In this document: in pieces, positions 1 to 6,716 of the stretch
How the letters are laid out: each line of letters begins with the position of its first letter
Numbering within the stretch: the first letter of the stretch is position 1
NCBI GenBank assembly: GCA_964638865.1
Contig: CAZXBG010000079.1
Location: forward strand, 1-19,015
Source: UBA7236 sp964638865
GTDB lineage: Bacteria > Bacteroidota > Bacteroidia > Chitinophagales > BACL12
Direction of reading: 5' to 3'
DNA length: 19,015 nt
Translations under genes and position numbers: made by a program
Notes under the pieces: model-generated
Told to the model about the DNA's origin: nothing
What the model saw: only the letters and a program-made list of their open reading frames with translations
The model's database searches: none

Positions 1-894
1 CTTTTTTGTAAATCTGCCTTCCGCTGCAATTATTTCAACAAGGTAAATTCCTTTTAGAACATTTAATTTTACCTCTGTAAATTGATTTTTTAGTTCACTT
101 GAATATTTCTCCTCCCCTTCCAAATTATAAACATGCAACTCAGTATTATTTAACGCAATATTTAATTTAACAAATACAGTATTTCCAAAACTGTAAACCA
201 CTGCATCCAAATTGTTGATTTCATTTACTCCAACTGTGGTATCACCAATGGTATCTCCTGCAGCAATTCCGGTGTTACATTTCGATTCATATGCAAAGTC
301 ATGTATTATTAATTTATTCGCTGTATCTTCAATACTGCAACGTATCCAACCGTAATGCAAGCAACCATCGTCATCAACAAATCTAACACCAACATATTTG
401 TTTTGAGGGTCAAACCCCCAGGCTCCAGTAAAAATATACCAATCGTCATCAATTTCTAATCTTATTCTTGCAGCAACCATAATTTGATAATTCCCATTTT
501 GAAAAGATATTGATTCATCAATTACATATCCATAGTTTAAATCAAATAAAAAATATGTTGTTGGGTCTCCACCATCAGTGGCATAAACTCCTACCATTTC
601 ATTTTGAGATGTGCCTATAGCAGTAGCCCAGATCCCTCTACGGGAGCGATAATGTGCAGGTGTACTGGCAGAAGAAAAATAATAACTTTCAATGGAGGTT
701 TTTAAAAACCGAAATTCATTCCCTCCACTACCATCAATATTAATATTGGCAGTTTCTCCATGATATTGTAGTTCAATATCCGGTTCCAGGTCGGTATAAA
801 TTGCACCGGCTTCGGCATCCTTATGTATTAGTAACAATACTCCTGCTAAGCAGGAGTATTGTTGTAAGGTAAATTTATTTGTTTGCATAATCAT
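1..894 (-). CDS. T9SS-sorted secreted protein, partial (3' end beyond window)
   Basis: The reading frame is open from ATG 894 (or ATG 888, two codons on) to the left edge, giving 298 residues without a stop. The N-terminus has a short hydrophobic stretch (CLAGVLLLI), then an AEA-type cleavage region and IYTDLEPDIEL, a beginning often seen in secreted Bacteroidota proteins. The middle contains DDDGCLHYGWIRCSIED and LIIHDFAYES, also a recurrent signature of that uncharacterised group. The visible end (KGIYLVEIIAAEGRFTKK) matches the last strand of a T9SS type A sorting domain, so only a few residues should be missing. The start overlaps the stop of the upstream hydrolase gene by 4 nt (ATGA), so the two are probably cotranscribed and translationally coupled. 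Molecular function is unknown. A perfect inverted repeat lies in its leader codons. Confidence 0.8.
   Translation of the reverse strand, partial: MIMQTNKFTLQQYSCLAGVLLLIHKDAEAGAIYTDLEPDIELQYHGETANINIDGSGGNEFRFLKTSIESYYFSSASTPAHYRSRRGIWATAIGTSQNEMVGVYATDGGDPTTYFLFDLNYGYVIDESISFQNGNYQIMVAARIRLEIDDDWYIFTGAWGFDPQNKYVGVRFVDDDGCLHYGWIRCSIEDTANKLIIHDFAYESKCNTGIAAGDTIGDTTVGVNEINNLDAVVYSFGNTVFVKLNIALNNTELHVYNLEGEEKYSSELKNQFTEVKLNVLKGIYLVEIIAAEGRFTKK
833..863. repeat. Perfect 14-bp inverted repeat, 3-nt loop
   Basis: Arms 833-846 (AACAATACTCCTGC) and 850-863 (GCAGGAGTATTGTT) are exact reverse complements around TAA at 847-849. The hairpin lies inside the signal-peptide codons of the gene starting at 894/888, about 25 nt after the inner ATG and 28 nt after the hydrolase stop. 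No T-run follows on the minus strand, so it does not look like a classical terminator. It could slow transcription, stabilise the mRNA 3' end of the hydrolase cistron, or tune translation of the next gene. Confidence 0.85.
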
Positions 895-3644
895 TCAGCT
901 TTAATGAGTTTTTTTGTAACGGTAAATGTTTTTTCTTTGTTACTGATCACTATCATATAAACTCCGGATGGAAAATTGGAAACATCTATATCCGTATTAA
1001 TAGTATATACTGAATTAAAACAGGCAACTCCATCAAGATTGAATAAAGTAACATTAAACGCATTTATAATTGCTTCCGGTGCACTACAAACAATCCTGAA
1101 TTTTGTGCTTGCAGGGTTTGGAAAAATGGAAAATGCATCTTCATTTAAAACTAATCCCAACTTTGAAGTTGCATTTATTGGTATTACATAATACCCAAAG
1201 GAGTATGCAGGTACTGTTACACAAATACTTCCTGTTAGTGCCGTACATTCCGGTAGGGTAGTTATAGTTTTAATACTTTGAATTTCATACGGATGCAAAT
1301 TTATGGTATTATAACAGGTATTAATATCGAACAATTTACTTCGACCCGAATTGGAATAGGGCCAAAGGGCATCCACAGCATAAATTGTTGCATTATCAAA
1401 AGAAATAAAATCTGCATCAGGGTATAAGTATCCCAATGTACCATAATTAATTTTATAGGTTTGTGTTTCCCCTTTCATATTGGAATAATAAACATATAAT
1501 TTATTATGCACTCTATCTATAAAAATAGTCGGCTGAATATTAGGATTATGAAAAAACATTGTGGAGTTAGATGGTAAATATTCCAAATTGTTCTTTGTTA
1601 TTTCACTCAGCATTTTGAAATTATAATACATTGTTCTTTTTAACCAAAATTTTTCTTCCCCGGGAGGAGTTGGAAGTGGGTCCAAAACTTCATCATCTGC
1701 CTCACTTACGTGATTTAGTCTGTCTGCCTTATCCGCATGTACTAGCATGGCATACAAAGCACCTCCTCCCCAACTATGGAAAGTGGAATAGGTATGGAAA
1801 CCGGGACGGTAAGCAGGATCAAAATTCAATTTAAGGTCTTTTAAGAACCATTCCTGTATTAATAATCCATGCGGAAAACTATTACAATAGGAGGTTAAAA
1901 GGTTTTGATCGAATGCATCTTGTTCATCTTCCGTATTCAAATTATAATCCTTATCCTTTAAATTCCATTCCGTGGTCCACAATTCCTTTTTTGATGGCCC
2001 TGTTAAACTAAATAAGAGGTCAGTCTTCTGTTGGTCATAAGATTGTTTATATCGCGATTTTAAAAAAATGCGGAAGTTGCCAAAATCATTCGAGTTAAGT
2101 CCTAATAATTTTTCAAAAGCCAATTCTAATCTTTTATCATAGGAATTATAATCCCAAAAAGATTCTGAAGTGCAATATGTTTCATGAACACAAACTGCAG
2201 GATAATGCCCATATCCGTTATTCGGATAATAATCAGTACAATAATAATTTATCGGAATATCGCCCCAATTGCCATTGGGTTCGTAATAGGGATGCAGGAT
2301 TACGGCATCAAATAAATATCTTGGGCTACCCGAAACCATAATAAAATCTGAATAATGCGCTTTCAAATCTTCGTTCCAATAGGTGCTGAGTTGAGGGCCT
2401 GTTTTGAGTGCAAAATTAGATGGAGGTCCTGACGCCAAATTTGCTACTGTTATTCCAACCTTGGTGGTAAAATTGGGATCATTTTTAAAGGCCCCTATAA
2501 AATCATGATCCGCCTGCATGGTTTCAGTAAATACATAATCGTAATATGATGACATCCAAGCACCATAACCCGGTGTAATTTCTCCTGTATAACCACCCAC
2601 ATCAAACATATCTTCCAGCTGATATCCATTAATAAATTGCCAGTAATCGTCAAATTCCTGGTAACCCATAATATCTTTTGCCCATTTTAAATTACATTCA
2701 TTACCCATCTCTACCCCAACAACATTTATATCCGTTACGCCGTTATTTGTTTCCTTTTGCAGATATTCTATAATCCTTTTGTTCTGACTTGCAGATTCAC
2801 TGAAAACATTTAAGTCAACAATTACTTCAACAGCATATCCCCCATTATAATCCTGAATATAATCTACCAGATCAATAAATTGGTCGATATATTTTTGTGG
2901 TTGAATAGCCGGGATATCATTTTGCTGATTATAGGTTTCTACTGTTTTTTCAAGGTCGCCAATATATTCAAAAGCTATCCAAGAATCACAATATAAACAA
3001 TCACCATCCTCCAAATCATTTTTAATAAATTCCATATTTAGAGGCATTGTTACTGCGCCTACTGTGACAGATTCATCAGCAAACAACTCTCCATTGGTAA
3101 TGTCATAAAAACGAATAATTTCTTCAATATCATAACCATATCCGGTAACTGATTTATCATCTATTCCATTATTATCTCGGTCATAATTTAATAAATGCAT
3201 AAATCGGCTGCTTGCACCACCGGGAAAACGCAATACTTGCGGTTTTAGCTGAGCAAGCCATTCCCAGGTATTGGGATAATTATATCCAAACTCCGGCATG
3301 TGCGCCAGTGTAAACATCCCTTCAATATGATAACCGAATAAACCAGGTGCAATATTTTTTGTAACACCTCCAAGGGTCACAATAATGTCTCTATTATAAT
3401 CTATTTCACGAAGAATATCTGTTATAGAATCTGTTCCGGCAAATGCAGAATCCTCATACAGAATAAAAATGGAATCGCCGCCTTCAAGTAATATTTCCAT
3501 GGTATCTCCAAATGCATATTCCATAGCCGTAGTATCCTCAAACACACTATCCGGTAATAAGAATAAAGCATCCTTAGAAATAATTCTAGTTAACTCCTTA
3601 TCCTTCCCCAATACTTTACTCATAGTAAATGCAGTGATTAACAA
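891..3644 (-). CDS. Secreted glycoside-hydrolase-like protein (clan GH-A, GH51/GH79-like) with T9SS sorting domain
   Basis: This 917-residue frame starts at TTG 3644. Residues about 97-650 read as a (beta/alpha)8 glycosidase: LRFPGG (138-143), VEMGNE with the likely acid/base Glu316, LHPYY (450-454), and ELWTTEW with the likely nucleophile Glu559. This combination is typical of retaining clan GH-A enzymes such as GH51 arabinofuranosidases and GH79 glucuronidases; I cannot choose the family or substrate. The C-terminus (about 833-917), with FSIFPNPAS and SGVYMIVISN, is a T9SS type A sorting domain, so export is expected. The TTG start leaves only a weak leader (LITAFT). In the same frame an ATG at 3719 would give a proper basic-plus-hydrophobic signal sequence, but a TAA at 3660-3662 interrupts it. 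The true start is therefore unsure and the gene may be damaged at its 5' end. The next gene overlaps its stop by 4 nt. Confidence 0.75.
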   Translation of the reverse strand: MLITAFTMSKVLGKDKELTRIISKDALFLLPDSVFEDTTAMEYAFGDTMEILLEGGDSIFILYEDSAFAGTDSITDILREIDYNRDIIVTLGGVTKNIAPGLFGYHIEGMFTLAHMPEFGYNYPNTWEWLAQLKPQVLRFPGGASSRFMHLLNYDRDNNGIDDKSVTGYGYDIEEIIRFYDITNGELFADESVTVGAVTMPLNMEFIKNDLEDGDCLYCDSWIAFEYIGDLEKTVETYNQQNDIPAIQPQKYIDQFIDLVDYIQDYNGGYAVEVIVDLNVFSESASQNKRIIEYLQKETNNGVTDINVVGVEMGNECNLKWAKDIMGYQEFDDYWQFINGYQLEDMFDVGGYTGEITPGYGAWMSSYYDYVFTETMQADHDFIGAFKNDPNFTTKVGITVANLASGPPSNFALKTGPQLSTYWNEDLKAHYSDFIMVSGSPRYLFDAVILHPYYEPNGNWGDIPINYYCTDYYPNNGYGHYPAVCVHETYCTSESFWDYNSYDKRLELAFEKLLGLNSNDFGNFRIFLKSRYKQSYDQQKTDLLFSLTGPSKKELWTTEWNLKDKDYNLNTEDEQDAFDQNLLTSYCNSFPHGLLIQEWFLKDLKLNFDPAYRPGFHTYSTFHSWGGGALYAMLVHADKADRLNHVSEADDEVLDPLPTPPGEEKFWLKRTMYYNFKMLSEITKNNLEYLPSNSTMFFHNPNIQPTIFIDRVHNKLYVYYSNMKGETQTYKINYGTLGYLYPDADFISFDNATIYAVDALWPYSNSGRSKLFDINTCYNTINLHPYEIQSIKTITTLPECTALTGSICVTVPAYSFGYYVIPINATSKLGLVLNEDAFSIFPNPASTKFRIVCSAPEAIINAFNVTLFNLDGVACFNSVYTINTDIDVSNFPSGVYMIVISNKEKTFTVTKKLIKAE

Positions 3645-3719
3645 AATAACAAAAATTTGTTACAAATTTTTGTACGATGTGCTTTTTTTTGATGGAAGCA
3701 AAAAATTTTGATTTTTCAT
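3645..3719 (-). other. In-frame 5' extension of the hydrolase gene, broken by TAA
   Basis: From ATG at 3719-3717 the hydrolase frame reads MKNQNFLLPSKKSTSYKNL, then TAA at 3662-3660, then QIFVI leading into LLITAFTMSK. The basic KKSTSYK stretch followed by IFVILLITAF has the order expected of a signal peptide. The nonsense codon sits exactly between its n- and h-regions. Possible explanations are a recent nonsense mutation, a sequencing or assembly error, or an unusual downstream start. The reading is direct from the sequence; the interpretation is inference. Confidence 0.6.
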
Positions 3720-3937
3720 AGTTGCAGGTTTTAGATTTTTAAAAAAAATCCAAAACATCAACCGGGAGGATCGGCGTTGGGGCCAAAAGTCAGGGGTTTG
3801 GTGTTTTGAGATGTTAAATGTAGTAATAATTATTAGAAATCCTGATAAGAAGGAATAATATGAGTAGAATTGTCAAGGGAAAAATGTTTACAGCCATGTC
3901 AATAAAAAGGTCATTTTTAAAAATTCTTCCTAAAAAA
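3720..3937. other. Intergenic region between divergent hydrolase and ars operon
   Basis: No convincing gene is seen here. The stretch holds a GC-richer imperfect inverted repeat at 3751-3808, set in AT-rich DNA, and presumably the promoter of the hydrolase gene on the minus strand. I could not identify a good -7 element for that gene. The arsR promoter begins at its right end. Confidence 0.6.
3751..3808. repeat. GC-richer imperfect inverted repeat
   Basis: The left arm CAAAACATCAACC (3751-3763) pairs with GGTTTGGTGTTTTG (3795-3808), with one extra base and one A/G difference. The 31-nt interior is rich in G on the plus strand and contrasts with the AT-rich flanks. It resembles an extragenic palindromic (REP-like) element, but copy number elsewhere in the genome cannot be judged from this window. 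It could also be a stem-loop in a transcript. Confidence 0.45.
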
Positions 3938-3970
3938 TTTGTTTATTGGAAACCTTTTATCGTATATTTA
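3938..3970 (+). promoter_or_regulatory. Promoter of the ars operon (Bacteroidota type)
   Basis: TTTG at 3938-3941 and TATATTTA at 3963-3970 are separated by 21 nt. This fits the Bacteroidota TTTG / TAnnTTTG consensus with one mismatch in the last base of the -7 box. Transcription would start near 3977, giving a very short leader before ATG 3987. Confidence 0.55.
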
Positions 3971-3975
3971 CGATA
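3958..3975. promoter_or_regulatory. Probable ArsR operator (palindrome)
   Basis: TATCGTA (3958-3964) and TACGATA (3969-3975) are perfect inverted repeats around TATT. The palindrome overlaps the -7 box and ends 11 nt before the arsR ATG. ArsR/SmtB dimers bind such AT-rich dyads and repress their own operon, so autorepression relieved by arsenite is likely. The operator assignment is inferred from position and symmetry. Confidence 0.65.
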
Positions 3976-3986
3976 TAGGATTAGAT

Positions 3987-4301
3987 ATGGCTTATTCAAA
4001 ACATTTGGAATTTAAGGAGGACGAGGTGCAATTAGCAGCAATAGCAAAGGCTTTGGCGCATCCTGCACGCATTGCCATCCTCAAAATACTCTCCAACGGA
4101 CAATGTGTTTGTGGGGAAATAGTAGAGGAACTGCCACTTTCTCAATCCACTGTTTCACAGCATCTGGCTGAACTCAAAAAGGCAGGATTAATTAAAGGAG
4201 AAATTGACGGGCCCAGAGTTTGTTATTGCCTCGATACCGAAACCTGCTCCAAAGCGCTTGCATTTTTTCAGTTAATGTTCAAAGAAATAAAATGTTGCTG
4301 A
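3987..4301 (+). CDS. arsR: ArsR-family arsenic-responsive transcriptional repressor
   Basis: This 104-residue winged-helix protein has the usual ArsR/SmtB size. ALAHPARIAILKILS (22-36) is the family's N-terminal helix pair. QCVCGE carries Cys40 and Cys42 in the position of the classical ArsR arsenite site (CVC). SQSTVSQHLAELKKAGLI (52-69) is the recognition helix, followed by a beta-wing ending near GPRVCYCLD with Cys79 and Cys81, and the protein ends in CC. I chose ATG 3987 because upstream in-frame codons (from TTG 3939) would run through the promoter and palindromic operator. It is the first gene of a three-gene operon, with 1 nt to the next. It presumably represses the operon and is released by As(III) binding to cysteines. 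Confidence 0.92.
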   Translation: MAYSKHLEFKEDEVQLAAIAKALAHPARIAILKILSNGQCVCGEIVEELPLSQSTVSQHLAELKKAGLIKGEIDGPRVCYCLDTETCSKALAFFQLMFKEIKCC

Positions 4302-4302
4302 A

Positions 4303-4740
4303 ATGGAAACATTAAAAATTAAACAAGCAGAAAATTCACAAGCAGAAAAAATCCAAAAACTTTTAAAGGATGCAGGTTTGCCTTTTGACGATATTTTAAT
4401 GCATTTACCTGATTTTTTATGTTTTATGGAAGATCATGAAATAATTGCTGTTGCAGGATTGGAAATAAATAATGAAATTGCTTTATTGCGTTCGCTGGCA
4501 GTTGCAGAAAATAAACGCAATAAGGGTTTAGGTCAGATGATCTATTCGGCATTAATTGAACATGCGAAATCAAAAAAAATCAAAACCATTTATTTATTGA
4601 CGGAAACGGCAGAAAAATTCTTTTTAAAAAATGGATTTAATAAAATTGACAGGAATGCAATTCCCGACTCCATAAAAAATACAAGGGAGTACAAAGTATT
4701 ATGTCCGAATTCGGCAGCAGTATTAATGAAAAATATTTAA
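4303..4740 (+). CDS. arsN2: ArsN2-like GNAT N-acetyltransferase
   Basis: This 145-residue protein has a GNAT fold. LLRSLAVAENKRNKGLG (61-77) combines the central strand with the acetyl-CoA pyrophosphate-binding loop (R/Q-x-x-G-x-G/A type). LLTETAEKFFLKNGF (98-112) is the strand-helix segment, and the C-terminal end has the CPNSAAVLMK motif. These blocks, together with the position between arsR and arsM, match the arsenic-resistance acetyltransferase group called ArsN2. Related ArsN1 enzymes acetylate the amine of organoarsenicals such as arsinothricin; the substrate of this copy is not established by sequence. It starts 1 nt after the arsR stop and ends 21 nt before arsM. It is cytosolic, with no leader sequence. 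Confidence 0.82.
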   Translation: METLKIKQAENSQAEKIQKLLKDAGLPFDDILMHLPDFLCFMEDHEIIAVAGLEINNEIALLRSLAVAENKRNKGLGQMIYSALIEHAKSKKIKTIYLLTETAEKFFLKNGFNKIDRNAIPDSIKNTREYKVLCPNSAAVLMKNI

Positions 4741-4761
4741 TTAAAAACAAAAACTACTATT

Positions 4762-5604
4762 ATGCAAAACGATAAAAACATGAAGGAACTGGTAAGGGAA
4801 AAATATGCTGAAATTGCCACCCAATCGAAAACACAAAACGAAACTTCCTGCTGTGGCGCAGGCTGTGGTTGTTCTACTATTGATTATGCTATTATGTCCG
4901 ATGATTACACATCGTTGGAGGGATATTTCGCAGAAGCAGACCTGGGGCTGGGTTGCGGACTACCTACCGAATATGCACAAATTAAAAAAGGAGATACCGT
5001 AGTGGATCTCGGAAGTGGTGCGGGTAACGATGCATTTATTGCGCGTTCCATTGTTGGCGAAGATGGAAGAGTTATTGGCATTGATATGACCGAAACTATG
5101 ATTGATCTTGCCAGAAAAAATGCAGCGAAATTAAAACTGGAAAATGTGGAATTTCGATTGGGAGACATAGAAAAAATTCCAATCAGCAATAATAAAGCCG
5201 ATGTTGTAGTGAGCAATTGCGTACTCAATTTAGTCCCTGATAAATTAAAGGCATTTATTGAAATGTATCGCATTTTAAAACCGGGAGGACATTTTAGCGT
5301 ATCTGACATTGTATTGGTTGGAAATTTACCGGAATCCATTGTTAAGGAAGCAGAAATGTATGCCGGTTGCGTTTCGGGTGCAATTCAAAAAAACGATTAC
5401 TTAAGTATGATATCCAATGCAGGTTTTACAAAAGTGGAAATCAATAAAGAAAAAGCAATTACTATCCCCGATGAAATACTTTCAAATTATTTGAATGCGG
5501 ATCAACTGCAGGATTTTAAAGACAGCAAAACCGGAATTTTCAGCATCACCGTTTATGGTGAAAAAGCAAAAGATTGCGGCTGCGGAACCGAATGCTGTAA
5601 TTAG
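4762..5604 (+). CDS. arsM: Arsenite S-adenosylmethionine methyltransferase ArsM
   Basis: This 280-residue cytosolic enzyme methylates As(III), using SAM, to mono- to trimethylated arsenicals. The SAM site is VVDLGSGAGNDAF (80-92), with the acidic GIDM of motif II at 106-109 and GDIEKIP at 134-140. The three cysteines expected for arsenic binding and catalysis are present: Cys65 (LGCGLPT), Cys153 (SNCVLNLVPD) and Cys203 (AGCVSGAI). An N-terminal cluster (SCCGAGCGC, 29-37) and a C-terminal CGCGTECC tail (272-279) add thiols that may capture arsenite. ATG 4762 gives the common VREKYAEIA start region; Met7 at 4780 is possible. This is the last gene of the ars operon, and no clear terminator follows. 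Confidence 0.95.
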   Translation: MQNDKNMKELVREKYAEIATQSKTQNETSCCGAGCGCSTIDYAIMSDDYTSLEGYFAEADLGLGCGLPTEYAQIKKGDTVVDLGSGAGNDAFIARSIVGEDGRVIGIDMTETMIDLARKNAAKLKLENVEFRLGDIEKIPISNNKADVVVSNCVLNLVPDKLKAFIEMYRILKPGGHFSVSDIVLVGNLPESIVKEAEMYAGCVSGAIQKNDYLSMISNAGFTKVEINKEKAITIPDEILSNYLNADQLQDFKDSKTGIFSITVYGEKAKDCGCGTECCN

Positions 5605-5747
5605 GCAAATTTTTAAGAAATATTTATTTATTTTTACTCTGAATAAGAAAATATTAACTTTACCCTGCATGAGAAAATCAATTGGTTTAATTTATACATT
5701 AAAAATTTTAGCGATTTTCCATTCAGGCATTTCTTATTCAGAGTAAT
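5605..5747. other. Intergenic region after arsM
   Basis: AT-rich, with the long inverted repeat described at 5634-5746. A 25-codon ORF (5669-5746, MRKSIGLIY start) lies almost entirely between the repeat arms and ends exactly at the outer edge of the right arm. I do not call it a gene. Confidence 0.6.
5634..5746. repeat. Long inverted repeat with perfect 17-bp outer arms
   Basis: TTACTCTGAATAAGAAA (5634-5650) and TTTCTTATTCAGAGTAA (5730-5746) are exact reverse complements. Inside them, CCTGCATGAGAAAATC (5664-5679) and GATTTTCCATTCAGG (5713-5727) pair again with one mismatch, one bulge and a wobble. The whole is therefore a nested 113-bp inverted structure, with unequal spacers between the two stem blocks. 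The right arm ends 1 nt before the ATG of the small hydrophobic ORF. It may be a transcript hairpin at the end of the ars mRNA, a control element for that ORF, or a small mobile palindromic repeat. Confidence 0.75.
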
Positions 5748-5912
5748 ATGAATATTGGCGACTGGATACAATTAGGCATTATAATTCTTGTTTTTGTTGT
5801 ATTGGCTATTATTATTTTCAGCATCATTATGTGGTTGTGGTGGATTACTGTAATGATAGTATTAGCAGTGTCTGTTGCACTTTACATCATCAACAGATAT
5901 ATCAAACTCTGA
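5748..5912 (+). CDS. Small hydrophobic membrane protein (54 aa), hypothetical
   Basis: ATG 5748 to TGA 5912 encodes 54 residues that are almost wholly hydrophobic. The sequence begins MNIGDWIQLG, has two probable membrane spans (about 10-28 and 33-49) around a WLWW aromatic belt, and ends with the basic tail INRYIKL. The composition is typical of small inner-membrane peptides. No family is recognised. It follows the 17-bp inverted repeat by one base and ends 12 nt before the -7 box of the next gene. It could be a genuine small membrane protein, a type I toxin-like peptide, or a chance ORF; coding status is not proven. Confidence 0.45.
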   Translation: MNIGDWIQLGIIILVFVVLAIIIFSIIMWLWWITVMIVLAVSVALYIINRYIKL

Positions 5913-5923
5913 GAATAAATGCA

Positions 5924-5931
5924 TACCTTTG
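5924..5931 (+). promoter_or_regulatory. -7 promoter box of the DUF2911 gene
   Basis: TACCTTTG is an exact match to the Bacteroidota TAnnTTTG -7 element and lies 20 nt before ATG 5952. No clear TTTG -33 box is seen at the right distance. Confidence 0.5.
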
Positions 5932-5951
5932 TGCCACCAAATTTTATTTAA

Positions 5952-6542
5952 ATGAGAACCGTAAAAGTTTATAATTTTATAATTGCACTATCTGCAATAA
6001 TATTTATTTCTTCCTGTGGCAATTCTTCACAGGAGGCTATAAAAGAAAAACGCCAGGAAGAAATGCAAAACAAGGAGAACAGAGTGAGTCCCCTTGCAAC
6101 TGCATCAGCCACTATTGGTGCTAATACCATCACCATTGCCTACAGTTCTCCATTAGTAAAGGGCCGTCCAATCTGGGGTGAACTTGTTAAATACGATGAA
6201 GTTTGGAGAACCGGTGCCAATGAGGCCACCACTATAACCTTTACCCAGGATGTTACCATAGAGGGTCAAAACCTTCCAAAGGGAACCTATTCTCTTTTCA
6301 CCATTCCAACAGCCGCAGATTGGACCATAATTTTTAATGTAAACGAAACACAATGGGGTGCATTTAAATACGATCAGAGTGAGGATGCATTGAGAGTTAA
6401 TGTAAAACCGATAATGGTTGATATGGTTCAGGAAAATTTGTTGTTTGAAGTATTAGCTGACGCAACACCAAACTCCGGTATGGTTCGTTTACGTTGGGAA
6501 AAGATGCAGGTTGATTTCCATTTTGTAAATGCTGTGGAATAA
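5952..6542 (+). CDS. DUF2911-family lipoprotein
   Basis: This 196-residue protein has a lipoprotein signal peptide: MRTVKVYN, a hydrophobic core, then FISSCG with lipid-bearing Cys22. It should be membrane-anchored in the cell envelope. The body carries the DUF2911 signature: SPLVKGRPIWGELVKYDEVW (66-85), RTGANEATTITF (86-97), LPKGTYSLFTIP (108-119) and WTIIFN. A charged linker (26-44) separates the anchor from the domain. The family is widespread in Bacteroidota, but no reaction has been established for it. An exact -7 box lies upstream and a probable terminator downstream, so it appears monocistronic. ATG 5952 is well supported by the leader. Confidence 0.9.
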   Translation: MRTVKVYNFIIALSAIIFISSCGNSSQEAIKEKRQEEMQNKENRVSPLATASATIGANTITIAYSSPLVKGRPIWGELVKYDEVWRTGANEATTITFTQDVTIEGQNLPKGTYSLFTIPTAADWTIIFNVNETQWGAFKYDQSEDALRVNVKPIMVDMVQENLLFEVLADATPNSGMVRLRWEKMQVDFHFVNAVE

Positions 6543-6604
6543 ATTTATTAAATACATTGTTCCTGTAATTTTAAATTGAAAATTATTTTCTAATTGATAA
6601 TGCA

Positions 6605-6636
6605 CCTTTGGCGTAAAGCCAACGGTTATTGTTTTT
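6605..6636 (+). terminator. Probable intrinsic terminator of the DUF2911 gene
   Basis: CCTTTGGC (6605-6612) pairs with GCCAACGG (6618-6625) around GTAAA, with one mismatch in eight. A T-rich tract TTATTGTTTTT (6626-6636) follows. It lies 63 nt after the DUF2911 stop. A second AT-only hairpin (6634-6642 with 6651-6659) follows directly. Confidence 0.5.
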
Positions 6637-6716
6637 AAATGTATTGTTCAACATTTAAATAAATCTTCAATTGAACATTAAAAAATAACCAATAATACAT
6701 CTCCCCGAAAAAAATA

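Noticed and set aside
3939..3986. 16-residue extension of ArsR from TTG 3939
   Set aside because: It is encoded by the promoter and operator palindrome; ATG 3987 gives the normal family length.
4905..5339. 144-codon antisense ORF inside arsM
   Set aside because: It is a shadow of the arsM frame with no domain, leader or promoter of its own.
5669..5746. 25-codon ORF (MRKSIGLIYTLKIL start) between the inverted-repeat arms
   Set aside because: It is very short, its end coincides with the repeat arm, and there is no convincing promoter. It could be a gene remnant, but I cannot support it.
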